A stretch of DNA of 11,898 nt, taken from positions 1 through 11,898 of the forward strand of contig DVMK01000047.1 of assembly GCA_018715025.1 (NCBI GenBank), in the 5' to 3' direction. The position numbers and the translations under genes are program-made. This DNA is from Candidatus Caccousia avistercoris. Lineage in GTDB: Bacteria; Bacillota; Clostridia; Oscillospirales; Acutalibacteraceae. How positions within the stretch are numbered: position 1 is the first letter of the stretch; each line of letters opens with the position of its first letter. Under the pieces are notes generated by a model. The model searched no databases. It was not told the DNA's origin and saw nothing but the letters and a program-made list of their open reading frames with translations. Shown here piece by piece: positions 5,389 through 11,898 of this stretch.

Positions 5389-5417
5389 TTGATTTTTCCC
5401 GTTCCATCCCCTATTCT
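5389..5417 (+). promoter_or_regulatory. Promoter of the araB-araD unit
   Basis: -35 TTGATT (5389-5394), 17-nt spacer, -10 TATTCT (5412-5417). The start would be near 5424, leaving a leader of about 70 nt that contains a hairpin (5453-5465). I see no convincing CcpA cre site or AraR-type operator close to it. Confidence 0.5.
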
Positions 5418-5452
5418 ATTTTATAGCAAGATGGATTTGCGCAGCTTGCATT

Positions 5453-5499
5453 CCCCGCTGCGGGGAGGATTTTTGCAAAGGGGTGGAATGGTATTATGA
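5453..5499 (+). promoter_or_regulatory. araB leader: hairpin, Shine-Dalgarno site and possible 8-codon leader ORF
   Basis: CCCCG (5453-5457) and CGGGG (5461-5465) form a hairpin overlapping the Shine-Dalgarno-like GGGGAGG (5462-5468). That site is too far from the araB ATG (5496) but well placed for TTG at 5473, which opens an eight-codon frame encoding MQRGGMVL and ending in TGA at 5497-5499, overlapping the araB ATG as ATGA. araB's own ribosome site would be the more distant AAAGGGG (5478-5483). Translational coupling is possible but unproven. Confidence 0.3.
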
Positions 5500-7076
5500 C
5501 AACCATCAATCTGAACGAAACGGCTTTGGGAATTGAGCTTGGCTCTACCCGGATCAAGGCGGTGCTCATCGGCCCGGACCATCAGGTGGCGGCCAGCGGC
5601 GCCCACGACTGGGAAAACCGGTGGGAGGGCGGCTTCTGGACCTACCGCCTGGAGGACGTGTGGGCCGGGGTGCAGGACGCCTTCGCCAGGCTGGCCGGGG
5701 ACTTCCGCGGGAAGTACGGCGTCCCCCTCACCCACGTGGGGGCTATGGGAATTTCTGGCATGATGCACGGCTACCTGCCCTTTGACCGGGAGGGGAACCA
5801 GCTGGCCGCCTTCCGCACCTGGCGCAACACCACCACGGAGGCCGCCGCCGCAGAGCTGACAGAGCTGTTCGGCTTCAACATTCCCCAGCGGTGGAGCGTG
5901 GCCCACCTGCGGCAGGCCGTGCGCAACGGGGAGGAGCATGTGGCGCGCGTCGATTTCCTCACCACCCTGGCGGGGTATGTGCACTGGAGGCTTACCGGCC
6001 GCCGGGTGCTGGGCGTGGGGGAAGCCTCCGGCATGTTCCCCATTGACAGTGCCGCCGGCACGTACCACGCCGGCATGCTGGCCCTCTTTGACCAGAAGGC
6101 CATGGGCGGCCCGCTGCCCTGTCCCCTGGGCGAGGTGCTTCCCCAGGTGCTCACCGCCGGGGAGGACGCGGGGGAGCTCACCCCGGAAGGGGCCCTTCTG
6201 CTGGACCCCACCGGCATGTTCCGGCCCGGCGTGCCCTTCTGCCCGCCGGAGGGCGACGCAGGCACCGGCATGGCGGCCACCAACAGCGTGGCAGAGCGCA
6301 CCGGCAACGTGTCCGCCGGCACCAGCGTGTTCGCCATGGTGGTGCTGGAGCGGCCCCTCTCCCGGGTGTACCCGGAAATCGACCTGGTGACCACCCCCTC
6401 CGGCCGGCCGGTGGCCATGGTGCACTGCAACACCTGCACCTCAGACCTGGACGCCTGGCTGCGGCTCATGGCAGAACTGCTGGAGGCGGCGGGGGCCAGC
6501 CTGCCCAAGTCCCGCCTGTACGACCTGTTCTACCAGAAGGCTCTGGAAGCGGAGCCGGACTGCGGCGGTCTGGTAAGCTTCAACTACTATTCCGGCGAGC
6601 CGGTCACCGGGGTGGAGGACGGCCGCCCGCTGCTGGTGCGCCGCCCGGACGCCAGGCTCACCCTGGCCAACTTTGCCCGGGCCCAGCTGTACGCCGCCAT
6701 GGCCACCCTGAAAATCGGCATGGATCTGCTCTTTGAGCAGGAGGATGTGCGCCTTGACACGCTTCTGGGCCACGGCGGCCTGTTCAAGACCCCCGTGGTG
6801 GGCCAGCGGCTGCTGGCCGGGGCCCTTGGCACGCCGGTTTCCGTCATGGAAACCGCAGGGGAGGGCGGCCCCTGGGGCATGGCGCTGCTGGCCGCTTACC
6901 GGAAGAACAGGGCCCCGGGGCAGAGCCTGGAGCAGTACCTGGCCGGGCAGGTGTTCGCCGGGGCCAGGGGCAGCGTGCAGCAGCCCGACCCGGCGGATCA
7001 GGAGGGCTTCGCCCGCTTTTTGGAACATTACCGGAAGGCCCTGGCGGTGGAAAAGGCTGCCGTGGCTGCATTGTAA
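5496..7076 (+). CDS. araB: FGGY-family sugar kinase, L-ribulokinase-like
   Basis: A 526-residue FGGY kinase that would phosphorylate L-ribulose with ATP in the cytoplasm. Seen: the first phosphate-binding loop 'GIELGSTRIKAV' (12-23), the candidate catalytic Asp254 in 'PEGDAGTGMAATNSV', the adenosine/phosphate segment 'SAGTSVFA' (273-280) and the C-terminal FGGY region 'GHGGLFKTPVVGQRLLAGA' (425-443). The sequence resembles the Bacteroides-type ribulokinase branch ('ASG..DWENR..GG.WTY', 'GVPLT.VGAMGISGMMHGYLPFD') rather than E. coli AraB. The function is supported by araD starting 13 nt downstream. The ATG at 5496 is the only sensible start. L-xylulose or fuculose kinase activity is possible, but the neighbour argues for ribulose. 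No araA, transporter or AraR gene lies next to it. Confidence 0.82.
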   Translation: MTTINLNETALGIELGSTRIKAVLIGPDHQVAASGAHDWENRWEGGFWTYRLEDVWAGVQDAFARLAGDFRGKYGVPLTHVGAMGISGMMHGYLPFDREGNQLAAFRTWRNTTTEAAAAELTELFGFNIPQRWSVAHLRQAVRNGEEHVARVDFLTTLAGYVHWRLTGRRVLGVGEASGMFPIDSAAGTYHAGMLALFDQKAMGGPLPCPLGEVLPQVLTAGEDAGELTPEGALLLDPTGMFRPGVPFCPPEGDAGTGMAATNSVAERTGNVSAGTSVFAMVVLERPLSRVYPEIDLVTTPSGRPVAMVHCNTCTSDLDAWLRLMAELLEAAGASLPKSRLYDLFYQKALEAEPDCGGLVSFNYYSGEPVTGVEDGRPLLVRRPDARLTLANFARAQLYAAMATLKIGMDLLFEQEDVRLDTLLGHGGLFKTPVVGQRLLAGALGTPVSVMETAGEGGPWGMALLAAYRKNRAPGQSLEQYLAGQVFAGARGSVQQPDPADQEGFARFLEHYRKALAVEKAAVAAL

Positions 7077-7089
7077 GGAGGAATCTGGA

Positions 7090-7788
7090 ATGCTGGAGGA
7101 TTTGAAAAAGCAAGTGTATGAGGCCAATATGGAGCTGCCCCGCCGCGGCCTTGTCACCTATACCTGGGGCAACGTGTCAGGGATTGACCGGGAGCGCGGG
7201 CTCATGGTGATCAAGCCCTCCGGGGTGGAATACGACGAGCTGCGCCCGGAGGATCTGGTGGTGCTGGATTTGGAGGGCAACCGTGTGGAGGGGGAGCTGA
7301 ACCCCTCCTCTGACACGAAAACCCACCTGGAGCTGTACCGCGCCTTCCCCCAGCTGGGGGGGATTGTGCACACCCACAGCGCCCATGCGGTGGCGTGGGC
7401 GCAGGCAGGCGAGGGCATCCCCTGCTTCGGCACCACCCACGCGGATTATTTCTACGGCCCCATCCCCTGCGCCCGCGCCCTCACCCCCCAGGAGGTGGAG
7501 GAGGACTACGAGGGGAACACCGGCAGGGTCATTGTGGAAACCTTCCGGGAACGGGGCCTGAACCCGGTGTACGTGCCCGCGGTGGTGTGCCGCAGCCACG
7601 GCCCCTTCACCTGGGGCAAAGACGCGGCCCAGGCGGTGTACCACGCGGTTGTTCTGGAGGAGGTGGCCAAAATGGCCCTGTTCACCCGGCAGGTGAACCC
7701 GGCGGCCGCCCCGGCCCCCCAGCACGTGCTGGACAAGCATTTTCTGCGGAAGCACGGCCCCAACGCCTACTACGGACAGGGGAAATGA
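7090..7788 (+). CDS. araD: L-ribulose-5-phosphate 4-epimerase
   Basis: A 232-residue class II aldolase-family protein that converts L-ribulose 5-phosphate to D-xylulose 5-phosphate, feeding the pentose phosphate pathway. It is similar to E. coli AraD from end to end, beginning 'MLEDLKKQVYEAN' and ending 'LRKHGPNAYYGQ'. The metal-site and catalytic residues are all kept: Asp75 ('SSDT'), His94 and His96 ('HTHS'), Asp119 ('THADYFYG'), His170 ('SHGPF') and Tyr228. The ATG at 7090 follows TAAGGAGG, which overlaps the araB stop, so the two genes are co-transcribed and probably translationally coupled. A longer frame starting at 6733 is only the overlap with araB. No clear terminator follows; lepA has its own promoter. 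Confidence 0.96.
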   Translation: MLEDLKKQVYEANMELPRRGLVTYTWGNVSGIDRERGLMVIKPSGVEYDELRPEDLVVLDLEGNRVEGELNPSSDTKTHLELYRAFPQLGGIVHTHSAHAVAWAQAGEGIPCFGTTHADYFYGPIPCARALTPQEVEEDYEGNTGRVIVETFRERGLNPVYVPAVVCRSHGPFTWGKDAAQAVYHAVVLEEVAKMALFTRQVNPAAAPAPQHVLDKHFLRKHGPNAYYGQGK

Positions 7789-7821
7789 GAACGCCCGGGC
7801 GAAAATCCTGCCGCATGGTTA

Positions 7822-7851
7822 TTGATGGAAGGGCCGCCTTTGTGGTATGAT
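7822..7851 (+). promoter_or_regulatory. Promoter of lepA
   Basis: -35 TTGATG (7822-7827), 18-nt spacer, -10 TATGAT (7846-7851), both close to consensus. The start would be near 7858, giving a leader of about 47 nt. A perfect 10-bp palindrome CGCCCGGGCG (7792-7801) lies between araD and this promoter; I cannot assign a role to it. Confidence 0.6.
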
Positions 7852-7877
7852 AGAGGCAAAAGAAAATTTCAACCACG

Positions 7878-7893
7878 CTGCGGCCTGCCGCAG
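7878..7893 (+). promoter_or_regulatory. Hairpin next to the lepA ribosome site
   Basis: CTGCGG (7878-7883) pairs with CCGCAG (7888-7893) around a CCTG loop. The 3' arm runs into the Shine-Dalgarno-like AGGAAAAG (7892-7899) before the GTG start at 7905, so folding may limit ribosome access. It has no U-tract, so it is not a terminator. Confidence 0.4.
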
Positions 7894-7904
7894 GAAAAGA
7901 CAGG

Positions 7905-9722
7905 GTGACAAATTTGGCATTTGCAAAGGATCATATTCGGAATTTCAGTATTATCGCGCATATTGACCACGGCAAAAGCACGCTGGCCGACCGTATTCTG
8001 GAACAGACCCAGGCGGTGGCCCTGCGTGACATGGAGGATCAGCTGCTGGACAATATGGATTTGGAGCGGGAGCGGGGCATTACCATCAAGGCCCACGCGG
8101 TGACGCTGGTGTACCACGCCCAAAACGGCGAGGACTACATGTTCAACCTGATCGACACCCCCGGCCATGTGGACTTCAACTACGAGGTTTCCCGCAGCCT
8201 GGCCGCCTGCGAGGGCGCCGTGCTGGTGGTGGACGCCTCCCAGGGGATCGAGGCCCAGACCCTGGCCAACACCTACCTGGCGGTGGACGCCGGGCTGGAG
8301 ATTGTGCCGGTGATCAACAAGATTGACCTGCCCAGCGCAGATCCGGACCGGGTGCGCAAAGAGATTGAGGACGTGATCGGCATCCCGGCAGACGACGCGC
8401 CCGCCATCTCTGCCAAGCAGGGCATCCACATCGACCAGGTGATGGAGCAGGTGGTCAAGCTGGTGCCGCCGCCCTCCGGCGACGACGAGGCCCCGCTGAA
8501 GGCCCTTATTTTCGATTCCTACTACGACGCCTACCGGGGCGTCATCGCCCATGTGCGGGTGAAAGACGGCTGCGTCCACCCGGGGGACACCATCCGCATG
8601 ATGAGCGTGGGCAGCGAATTCACCGTGGTGGAATGCGGCTACATGCGCGCCACCAGCTTCGAGCCCGCCCAGCAGCTTTCTGCCGGCGAGGTGGGCTACA
8701 TTACCGCCTCCATCAAGGCGGTGAAAGAGGCGCGGGTGGGCGACACCATCACCAGGGCGGACAACCCGGCCCAGGAGCCGCTGCCCGGCTACCGGGCCGT
8801 GCAGCCTATGGTGTACTGCGGCATCTACCCGGCAGACGGGGCCAAGTACCCCGACCTGCGGGAGGCCCTGGAAAAGCTTCAGCTCAACGACGCCGCCCTT
8901 TCCTTCGAGCCGGAAACCTCGGTGGCCCTGGGCTTCGGCTTCCGCTGCGGGTTCCTGGGCCTGCTTCACATGGAGGTGATTCAGGAACGGCTGGAGCGGG
9001 AATACAACCTGGATCTGGTGACCACCGCCCCCAGCGTGGTGTACCGCATCACCAAAACGGACGGCGAGGTGGTGTTCATCGACAACCCCACCAATTACCC
9101 GGACCCCTCCCTCATCGCCAAGGCGGAAGAGCCCATGACGAACGCCCACATCTACACCCCCACCGAATACGTGGGGAATATTATGGATCTGTGCCAGGAC
9201 CGGCGGGGCGTATTCAAGGATATGACCTACATCGACTCCGACCGGGTGGACATCCACTACGAGCTGCCCCTGAACGAAATCGTCTACGATTTCTTCGACG
9301 CGCTCAAATCCCGCACCAGGGGCTACGCCAGCTTTGACTACGAGCTCAGCGGCTACCAGCAGAGCAGGCTGGTAAAGCTGGACATTATGCTCAACGGCGA
9401 AATTGTGGACGCCCTCTCCTTCATTATCCACGAGGACAAGGCGTACCCCCGCGCCAGGAAGATGGCGGAAAAGCTCAAGGAGAAAATCCCCCGCCAGCTG
9501 TTCGAGGTGCCCATTCAGGCCTGCATCGGCGGCCGCATCATTGCCCGCGAGACGGTGAAGGCCCTGCGGAAGGACGTGCTGGCCAAGTGCTACGGCGGCG
9601 ACATTACCCGGAAGAAAAAGCTGCTGGAAAAGCAGAAGGAAGGCAAGAAGCGCATGCGCCAGCTGGGCACGGTGGAGGTGCCCCAGGAGGCCTTCATGTC
9701 TGTGCTGAAGCTGGACGAATAA
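7905..9722 (+). CDS. lepA: LepA (EF4), ribosome-associated GTPase
   Basis: A 605-residue translational GTPase of the usual length. LepA/EF4 acts on ribosomes in the cytoplasm, in back-translocation and/or subunit assembly. Seen: the P-loop 'AHIDHGKST' (18-26), switch region 'RERGITIKA' (55-63), 'DTPGH' (84-88), 'NKID' (138-141), and the characteristic LepA C-terminal tail 'KKKLLEKQKEGKKRMRQLG' with 'VEVPQEAFMSVLKL'. The start is the GTG at 7905, preceded by AGGAAAAG; TTG at 7914 is an alternative because AGGGTGA lies 6 nt upstream, and both leave 'HIRNFSIIAHIDHGKST' intact. It has its own promoter and a very strong terminator. Downstream hemN/hrcA, frequent partners in other Firmicutes, are not present here. 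Confidence 0.97.
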   Translation: MTNLAFAKDHIRNFSIIAHIDHGKSTLADRILEQTQAVALRDMEDQLLDNMDLERERGITIKAHAVTLVYHAQNGEDYMFNLIDTPGHVDFNYEVSRSLAACEGAVLVVDASQGIEAQTLANTYLAVDAGLEIVPVINKIDLPSADPDRVRKEIEDVIGIPADDAPAISAKQGIHIDQVMEQVVKLVPPPSGDDEAPLKALIFDSYYDAYRGVIAHVRVKDGCVHPGDTIRMMSVGSEFTVVECGYMRATSFEPAQQLSAGEVGYITASIKAVKEARVGDTITRADNPAQEPLPGYRAVQPMVYCGIYPADGAKYPDLREALEKLQLNDAALSFEPETSVALGFGFRCGFLGLLHMEVIQERLEREYNLDLVTTAPSVVYRITKTDGEVVFIDNPTNYPDPSLIAKAEEPMTNAHIYTPTEYVGNIMDLCQDRRGVFKDMTYIDSDRVDIHYELPLNEIVYDFFDALKSRTRGYASFDYELSGYQQSRLVKLDIMLNGEIVDALSFIIHEDKAYPRARKMAEKLKEKIPRQLFEVPIQACIGGRIIARETVKALRKDVLAKCYGGDITRKKKLLEKQKEGKKRMRQLGTVEVPQEAFMSVLKLDE

Positions 9723-9740
9723 ACCCCGCCGCGACGGCTT

Positions 9741-9786
9741 CCCCCAGGGAACAGGGCTGCGCCCCTGCCCCCTGGGGGCTTTTTTT
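9741..9786 (+). terminator. Terminator of lepA
   Basis: Nested perfect stems: CCCCCAGGG (9741-9749) with CCCTGGGGG (9770-9778), and inside it CAGGG (9752-9756) with CCCTG (9763-9767), followed by CTTTTTTT (9779-9786). It begins 18 nt after the stop codon. Confidence 0.93.
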
Positions 9787-9811
9787 CGCCCGCCGCCCAG
9801 CTGAAATGAGA

Positions 9812-9834
9812 GCGCCCGCCGGAAAAGCGGGCGC
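9812..9834. other. GC hairpin upstream of the cysK promoter
   Basis: GCGCCCGC (9812-9819) pairs perfectly with GCGGGCGC (9827-9834) around a CGGAAAA loop. Neither strand has a good U-tract after it. It lies between the lepA terminator and the cysK promoter and could be a second terminator relic or an operator. Confidence 0.35.
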
Positions 9835-9848
9835 CGGCGTCAGGGGAG

Positions 9849-9877
9849 TTGCCGGGAACCGGGAACCCGTGTATAAT
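9849..9877 (+). promoter_or_regulatory. Promoter of cysK
   Basis: -35 TTGCCG (9849-9854), 17-nt spacer, -10 TATAAT (9872-9877). The start would be near 9884 with a leader of about 65 nt. I see no S-box, T-box or CymR-like palindrome that I can name in it. Confidence 0.6.
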
Positions 9878-9948
9878 GAGGACAGTACCGCCTGACAGCA
9901 GCCCGGCGCGCCCGGCGGCAAAACAGGCGGGGCAGGGAGGAGATTACC

Positions 9949-10878
9949 GTGAGCAGAATTTATACGTCGGCAGACCAGTTGATTGGCGAGACCCCTTTGC
10001 TGGAGCTTTCCCGCCTGGAGCAGGCCTTCGGGCTGCAGGCCAGGCTGCTGGCAAAGCTGGAATTCCTCAACCCGGCGGGCTCGGTGAAAGACCGGGTGGC
10101 AAAGGCCATGATTGAGGATGCGGAGGCCCGTGGCCTTCTGCGGCCCGGCTCTGTGATCATTGAGCCCACCTCGGGGAACACCGGCATCGGGCTTGCTTCT
10201 GTGGCGGCGGCCCGGGGGTACCGGGTGGTCATCGTCATGCCGGAAACCATGAGCGTGGAGCGCCGCCAGCTGATGAAGGCCTACGGCGCTGAGCTGGTGC
10301 TCACAGAGGGCGCTTTGGGGATGAAGGGGGCCATTGCCAGGGCGGAGGAACTGGCGGCCCAGACCCCCGGCAGCTTTTTGCCCGGCCAGTTTGACAACCC
10401 CGCCAACCCGGCGGCCCACCGGGCCTCTACCGGGCCGGAAATCTGGCGCGATACCGGCGGCTGCGTGGACATTTTTGTGGCGGGCGTGGGCACCGGCGGC
10501 ACCATCACCGGGGTGAGCGGCTACCTGAAGGAGCGGAACCCTGCCCTGTGGACGGCGGCGGTGGAACCGGCTTCCTCCCCGGTGCTCAGCGGCGGCAAGG
10601 CCGGGCCGCACCAGCTGCAGGGCATTGGAGCAGGCTTTGTGCCGGGCGCGCTGGACACCAGCGTTTACGACGAGGTAATCCCGGTGGAGGACGAGGCGGC
10701 CTTTGCCATGGGCCGGGTCATCGGCCAAAGGGAGGGAATCCTGGTGGGGATCTCCTCCGGGGCGGCAGCCTGGGCGGCGGTGCAGTTGGCCCAGCGCCCG
10801 GAAAACCAGGGGAAAACCATTGTCACCCTTTTCCCGGACACCGGCGACCGTTACCTTTCCACCCCCCTGTTTGCGTAA
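9949..10878 (+). CDS. cysK: Cysteine synthase A (O-acetylserine sulfhydrylase)
   Basis: A 309-residue PLP enzyme that makes L-cysteine from O-acetyl-L-serine and sulfide in the cytoplasm. All canonical motifs are present: 'NPAGSVKDR' with the Schiff-base Lys47, substrate loop 'TSGNTG' (74-79), phosphate loop 'GVGTGGT' (179-185), 'GISSG' near 267-271 and the ending 'FPDTGDRYLSTPLF'. The start is GTG at 9949, preceded by GGGAGGAG (9935-9942). It is transcribed alone from the promoter at 9849-9877. No cysE (serine acetyltransferase) is next to it. It differs from the paralog at 2958-3890 at the substrate-contacting positions, so this copy is the better candidate for ordinary cysteine synthesis. 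O-phosphoserine as substrate cannot be excluded. Confidence 0.93.
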   Translation: MSRIYTSADQLIGETPLLELSRLEQAFGLQARLLAKLEFLNPAGSVKDRVAKAMIEDAEARGLLRPGSVIIEPTSGNTGIGLASVAAARGYRVVIVMPETMSVERRQLMKAYGAELVLTEGALGMKGAIARAEELAAQTPGSFLPGQFDNPANPAAHRASTGPEIWRDTGGCVDIFVAGVGTGGTITGVSGYLKERNPALWTAAVEPASSPVLSGGKAGPHQLQGIGAGFVPGALDTSVYDEVIPVEDEAAFAMGRVIGQREGILVGISSGAAAWAAVQLAQRPENQGKTIVTLFPDTGDRYLSTPLFA

Positions 10879-10916
10879 GGCTCCCTTTCGGAGGGGCAGC
10901 GGGGGAAGCGTCCGGT

Positions 10917-10953
10917 AAAAAAAGCGCCCGGTTGACAGGATGCGCCTGGGCGT
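10917..10953 (-). terminator. Orphan minus-strand intrinsic terminator
   Basis: On the minus strand, ACGCCC-A-GG (10953-10945) pairs with CCGGGCGC (10931-10924), giving an 8-bp stem with one bulge, followed by TTTTTTT (10923-10917). No minus-strand gene lies just upstream of it on that strand. On plus the poly-A run precedes the stem and no U-tract follows, so it does not serve cysK. Confidence 0.55.
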
Positions 10954-10989
10954 TGACAAACTTCCCGCTGCGGTTGGTGGCGTTCCGAA

Positions 10990-11050
10990 GGCCGTTTTGT
11001 TATGCTGAGGATGCCCTTCACAGGACAGGAGCCCAAACGGCCCCGGCTCC
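10990..11050 (+). other. Mutually exclusive stem-loops in the intergenic region after cysK
   Basis: GGCCGTTT (10990-10997) can pair with AAACGGCC (11035-11042). A second hairpin GGAGCC/GGCTCC (11028-11033 with 11045-11050) followed by GTTTT has AAACGGCC in its loop, so the two pairings compete or form a pseudoknot. The second could be a weak terminator of cysK. The layout is attenuator-like, but both stems are short. Confidence 0.35.
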
Positions 11051-11135
11051 GTTTTCCTCCTTTCCGGGAACCCGCCCTTCCCTGGAAAACTCCCAGGAAC
11101 CGGACGGGTGAGAAAAACCGGGGCTGAGAAGGCCG

Positions 11136-11201
11136 CGGGGCGAAGGCAGGCTGCCGCCTGCCAAGGACGAGAACACACCCAGCACCTGCTTTTTCGCCCC
11201 G
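11136..11201. other. Compact structured element before the HTH-membrane gene
   Basis: A perfect 9-bp outer stem CGGGGCGAA (11136-11144) with TTCGCCCCG (11193-11201) encloses a perfect 7-bp hairpin GGCAGGC/GCCTGCC (11145-11151 with 11156-11162) placed directly against the outer stem, then a 30-nt single-stranded segment. It could form on either strand. I recognise no known riboswitch or RNA family. The rest of the gene-free stretch 10879-11252 shows no ORF with a ribosome site and no clear promoter. Confidence 0.45.
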
Positions 11202-11252
11202 TCCGTCGTTTCCTTCCTTTGTCCACGAAGGGTATGAAAGGGGGATACCACA

Positions 11253-11879
11253 ATGAATATGGCAGACAGAATCCAGCATTTGCGAAAAGCGAAAGGGCTT
11301 TCCCAGGAGGAGCTGGCGGATAAAATCGGAGTTTCGCGCCAGTCCGTTTCCAAGTGGGAGAGCGAGCAAACCTCGCCAGACCTGGAAAAAATTATTCTTA
11401 TGAGCGATTTTTTTGAGGTCACCACAGATTATTTGCTGAAGGGGATTGAACCAGCCGCTGACAGCCCCGCAGGGGAAAAAGAAAAGCCGGACGCTATGGT
11501 TTTTGCCATAATCGCCACGGCACTCCATTTGCTGGGCCTGGCGGCGGCCGCCCTGGTGTGGTACGACCGGCAGACGGCGGCGGCGGCCCTGGCGGGGCTG
11601 GGCCTGATGGTCGCCGGGTGCGCAGTCTACGGCATCGGCATGACGGTGGCGGACGGCAGGTCAAAGGGCAGGGCCAGGCGGGCCTTCTGGTCTGTCAACA
11701 TTTGGATCCTCCCCTTTCTTCCCCTGTCCATGATTCATAACATCCTGGCAGGCCAGCCTGGCACAGCCCCTTACCCCCTGCCAGCCTCCTGGGCGGGCTT
11801 CCTTCTGTTTTGGGCGGTGTATCTGGCTCTTGGCACAACGGTCAGCTGGATCCTCTTCAAAACCGGAAAGCGGGAATAA
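11253..11879 (+). CDS. XRE-type HTH protein fused to a membrane domain
   Basis: A 208-residue protein. Residues about 5-60 are a Cro/C1 helix-turn-helix ('IQHLRKAKGLSQEELADKIGVSRQSVSKWESEQTSPD'-type, shown here in part only), of the group whose HTH ends 'LSDFF.VTTDYLL'. After a charged linker (66-80) come four hydrophobic segments at about 82-103, 110-132, 146-166 and 180-202, so the DNA-binding domain would be tethered to the cytoplasmic side of the membrane. Such proteins are common in Clostridia and their signals are mostly unknown. The ATG at 11253 follows AAAGGGGG (11237-11244); the ATG two codons later is an alternative. The stop is just inside the window, so partner genes downstream cannot be seen. 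Confidence 0.88.
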   Translation: MNMADRIQHLRKAKGLSQEELADKIGVSRQSVSKWESEQTSPDLEKIILMSDFFEVTTDYLLKGIEPAADSPAGEKEKPDAMVFAIIATALHLLGLAAAALVWYDRQTAAAALAGLGLMVAGCAVYGIGMTVADGRSKGRARRAFWSVNIWILPFLPLSMIHNILAGQPGTAPYPLPASWAGFLLFWAVYLALGTTVSWILFKTGKRE

Positions 11880-11898
11880 TCTGCCTGTGGAAGGTATG

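Noticed and set aside
5228..5407. 60-residue N-terminal extension of the DUF975 protein
   Set aside because: It crosses a good promoter (5283-5311), and GGAGGAG directly precedes the ATG at 5227, which matches the family start.
6733..7089. Longer araD starting inside araB
   Set aside because: The extra 119 residues are an out-of-frame reading of araB; AraD homologs begin at MLEDLK, where a strong ribosome site stands.
7869..9431. A 520-residue open frame on the minus strand
   Set aside because: It is fully antisense to lepA, is rich in His/Val/Gly as expected from a GC-rich shadow frame, and resembles no family. The same holds for the long minus frames at 5421-6425 (over araB) and 9694-11253 (over cysK).
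10932..10958. Two TTGACA boxes (10932-10937 and 10953-10958) as a promoter for the downstream HTH gene
   Set aside because: No -10 box occurs at 16-18 nt from either, and both lie in or beside the minus-strand terminator hairpin.

Overview
This window looks like chromosomal DNA from a GC-rich, low-motility-type Firmicute of the class Clostridia, most likely the Oscillospirales (gut Oscillospiraceae/Ruminococcaceae). The reasons are strong AGGAGG-type ribosome sites, GC-rich codon use with AT-rich promoters, a Gram-positive LexA, a SpoIIQ-like forespore protein, a DUF975 membrane protein and a truncated clostridial sigma factor of the 'MDDEKII..' type. The taxonomic placement is inferred from gene families and composition, not from a marker-gene comparison. 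I see no phage, insertion sequence, CRISPR array, tRNA or rRNA; this is mostly a mosaic of short, independent transcription units separated by clear terminators.

Layout. 1-373 (-): N-terminal part of a type I sulfatase with its own promoter. 585-752 (+): a broken sigma factor that ends inside the lexA 3' region. 813-1394 (-): lexA, with a terminator and a long leader that contains a GC-rich repeat cluster; its promoter overlaps a LexA-box-like palindrome. 1762-1923: a short stretch with a -10 box and a 19-bp-stem terminator, possibly a small RNA or an attenuator. 2003-2794 (+): SpoIIQ-like M23 protein. 2958-4361 (+): a cysteine-synthase paralog with an altered substrate loop, followed by a small helix-turn-helix protein. 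4442-5227 (-): DUF975 membrane protein, convergent with the previous unit and divergent from the next. 5496-7788 (+): L-ribulokinase-like FGGY kinase and L-ribulose-5-phosphate 4-epimerase (araB-araD). 7905-9722 (+): lepA. 9949-10878 (+): a canonical cysteine synthase A. 11253-11879 (+): a helix-turn-helix protein fused to a membrane domain.

How the genes work together. AraB and AraD carry out consecutive steps of L-arabinose (L-ribulose) use, ending in D-xylulose 5-phosphate; the isomerase AraA, a transporter and a regulator are not here. The two CysK paralogs sit about 6 kb apart and differ in the residues that touch the substrate: the downstream one is canonical, while the upstream one carries TSGNQ and KTR in place of TSGNT and KDR and is paired with a putative regulator. 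LexA appears to autoregulate. The remaining genes are unlinked housekeeping or sporulation functions.

Nothing here is a clearly new defence or mobile system. The points most worth a second look are the divergent CysK plus HTH pair, the repeat-bearing lexA leader with 11-nt phasing, the short terminator-bounded unit before spoIIQ, and an orphan minus-strand terminator with a strongly structured stretch at 10917-11201.
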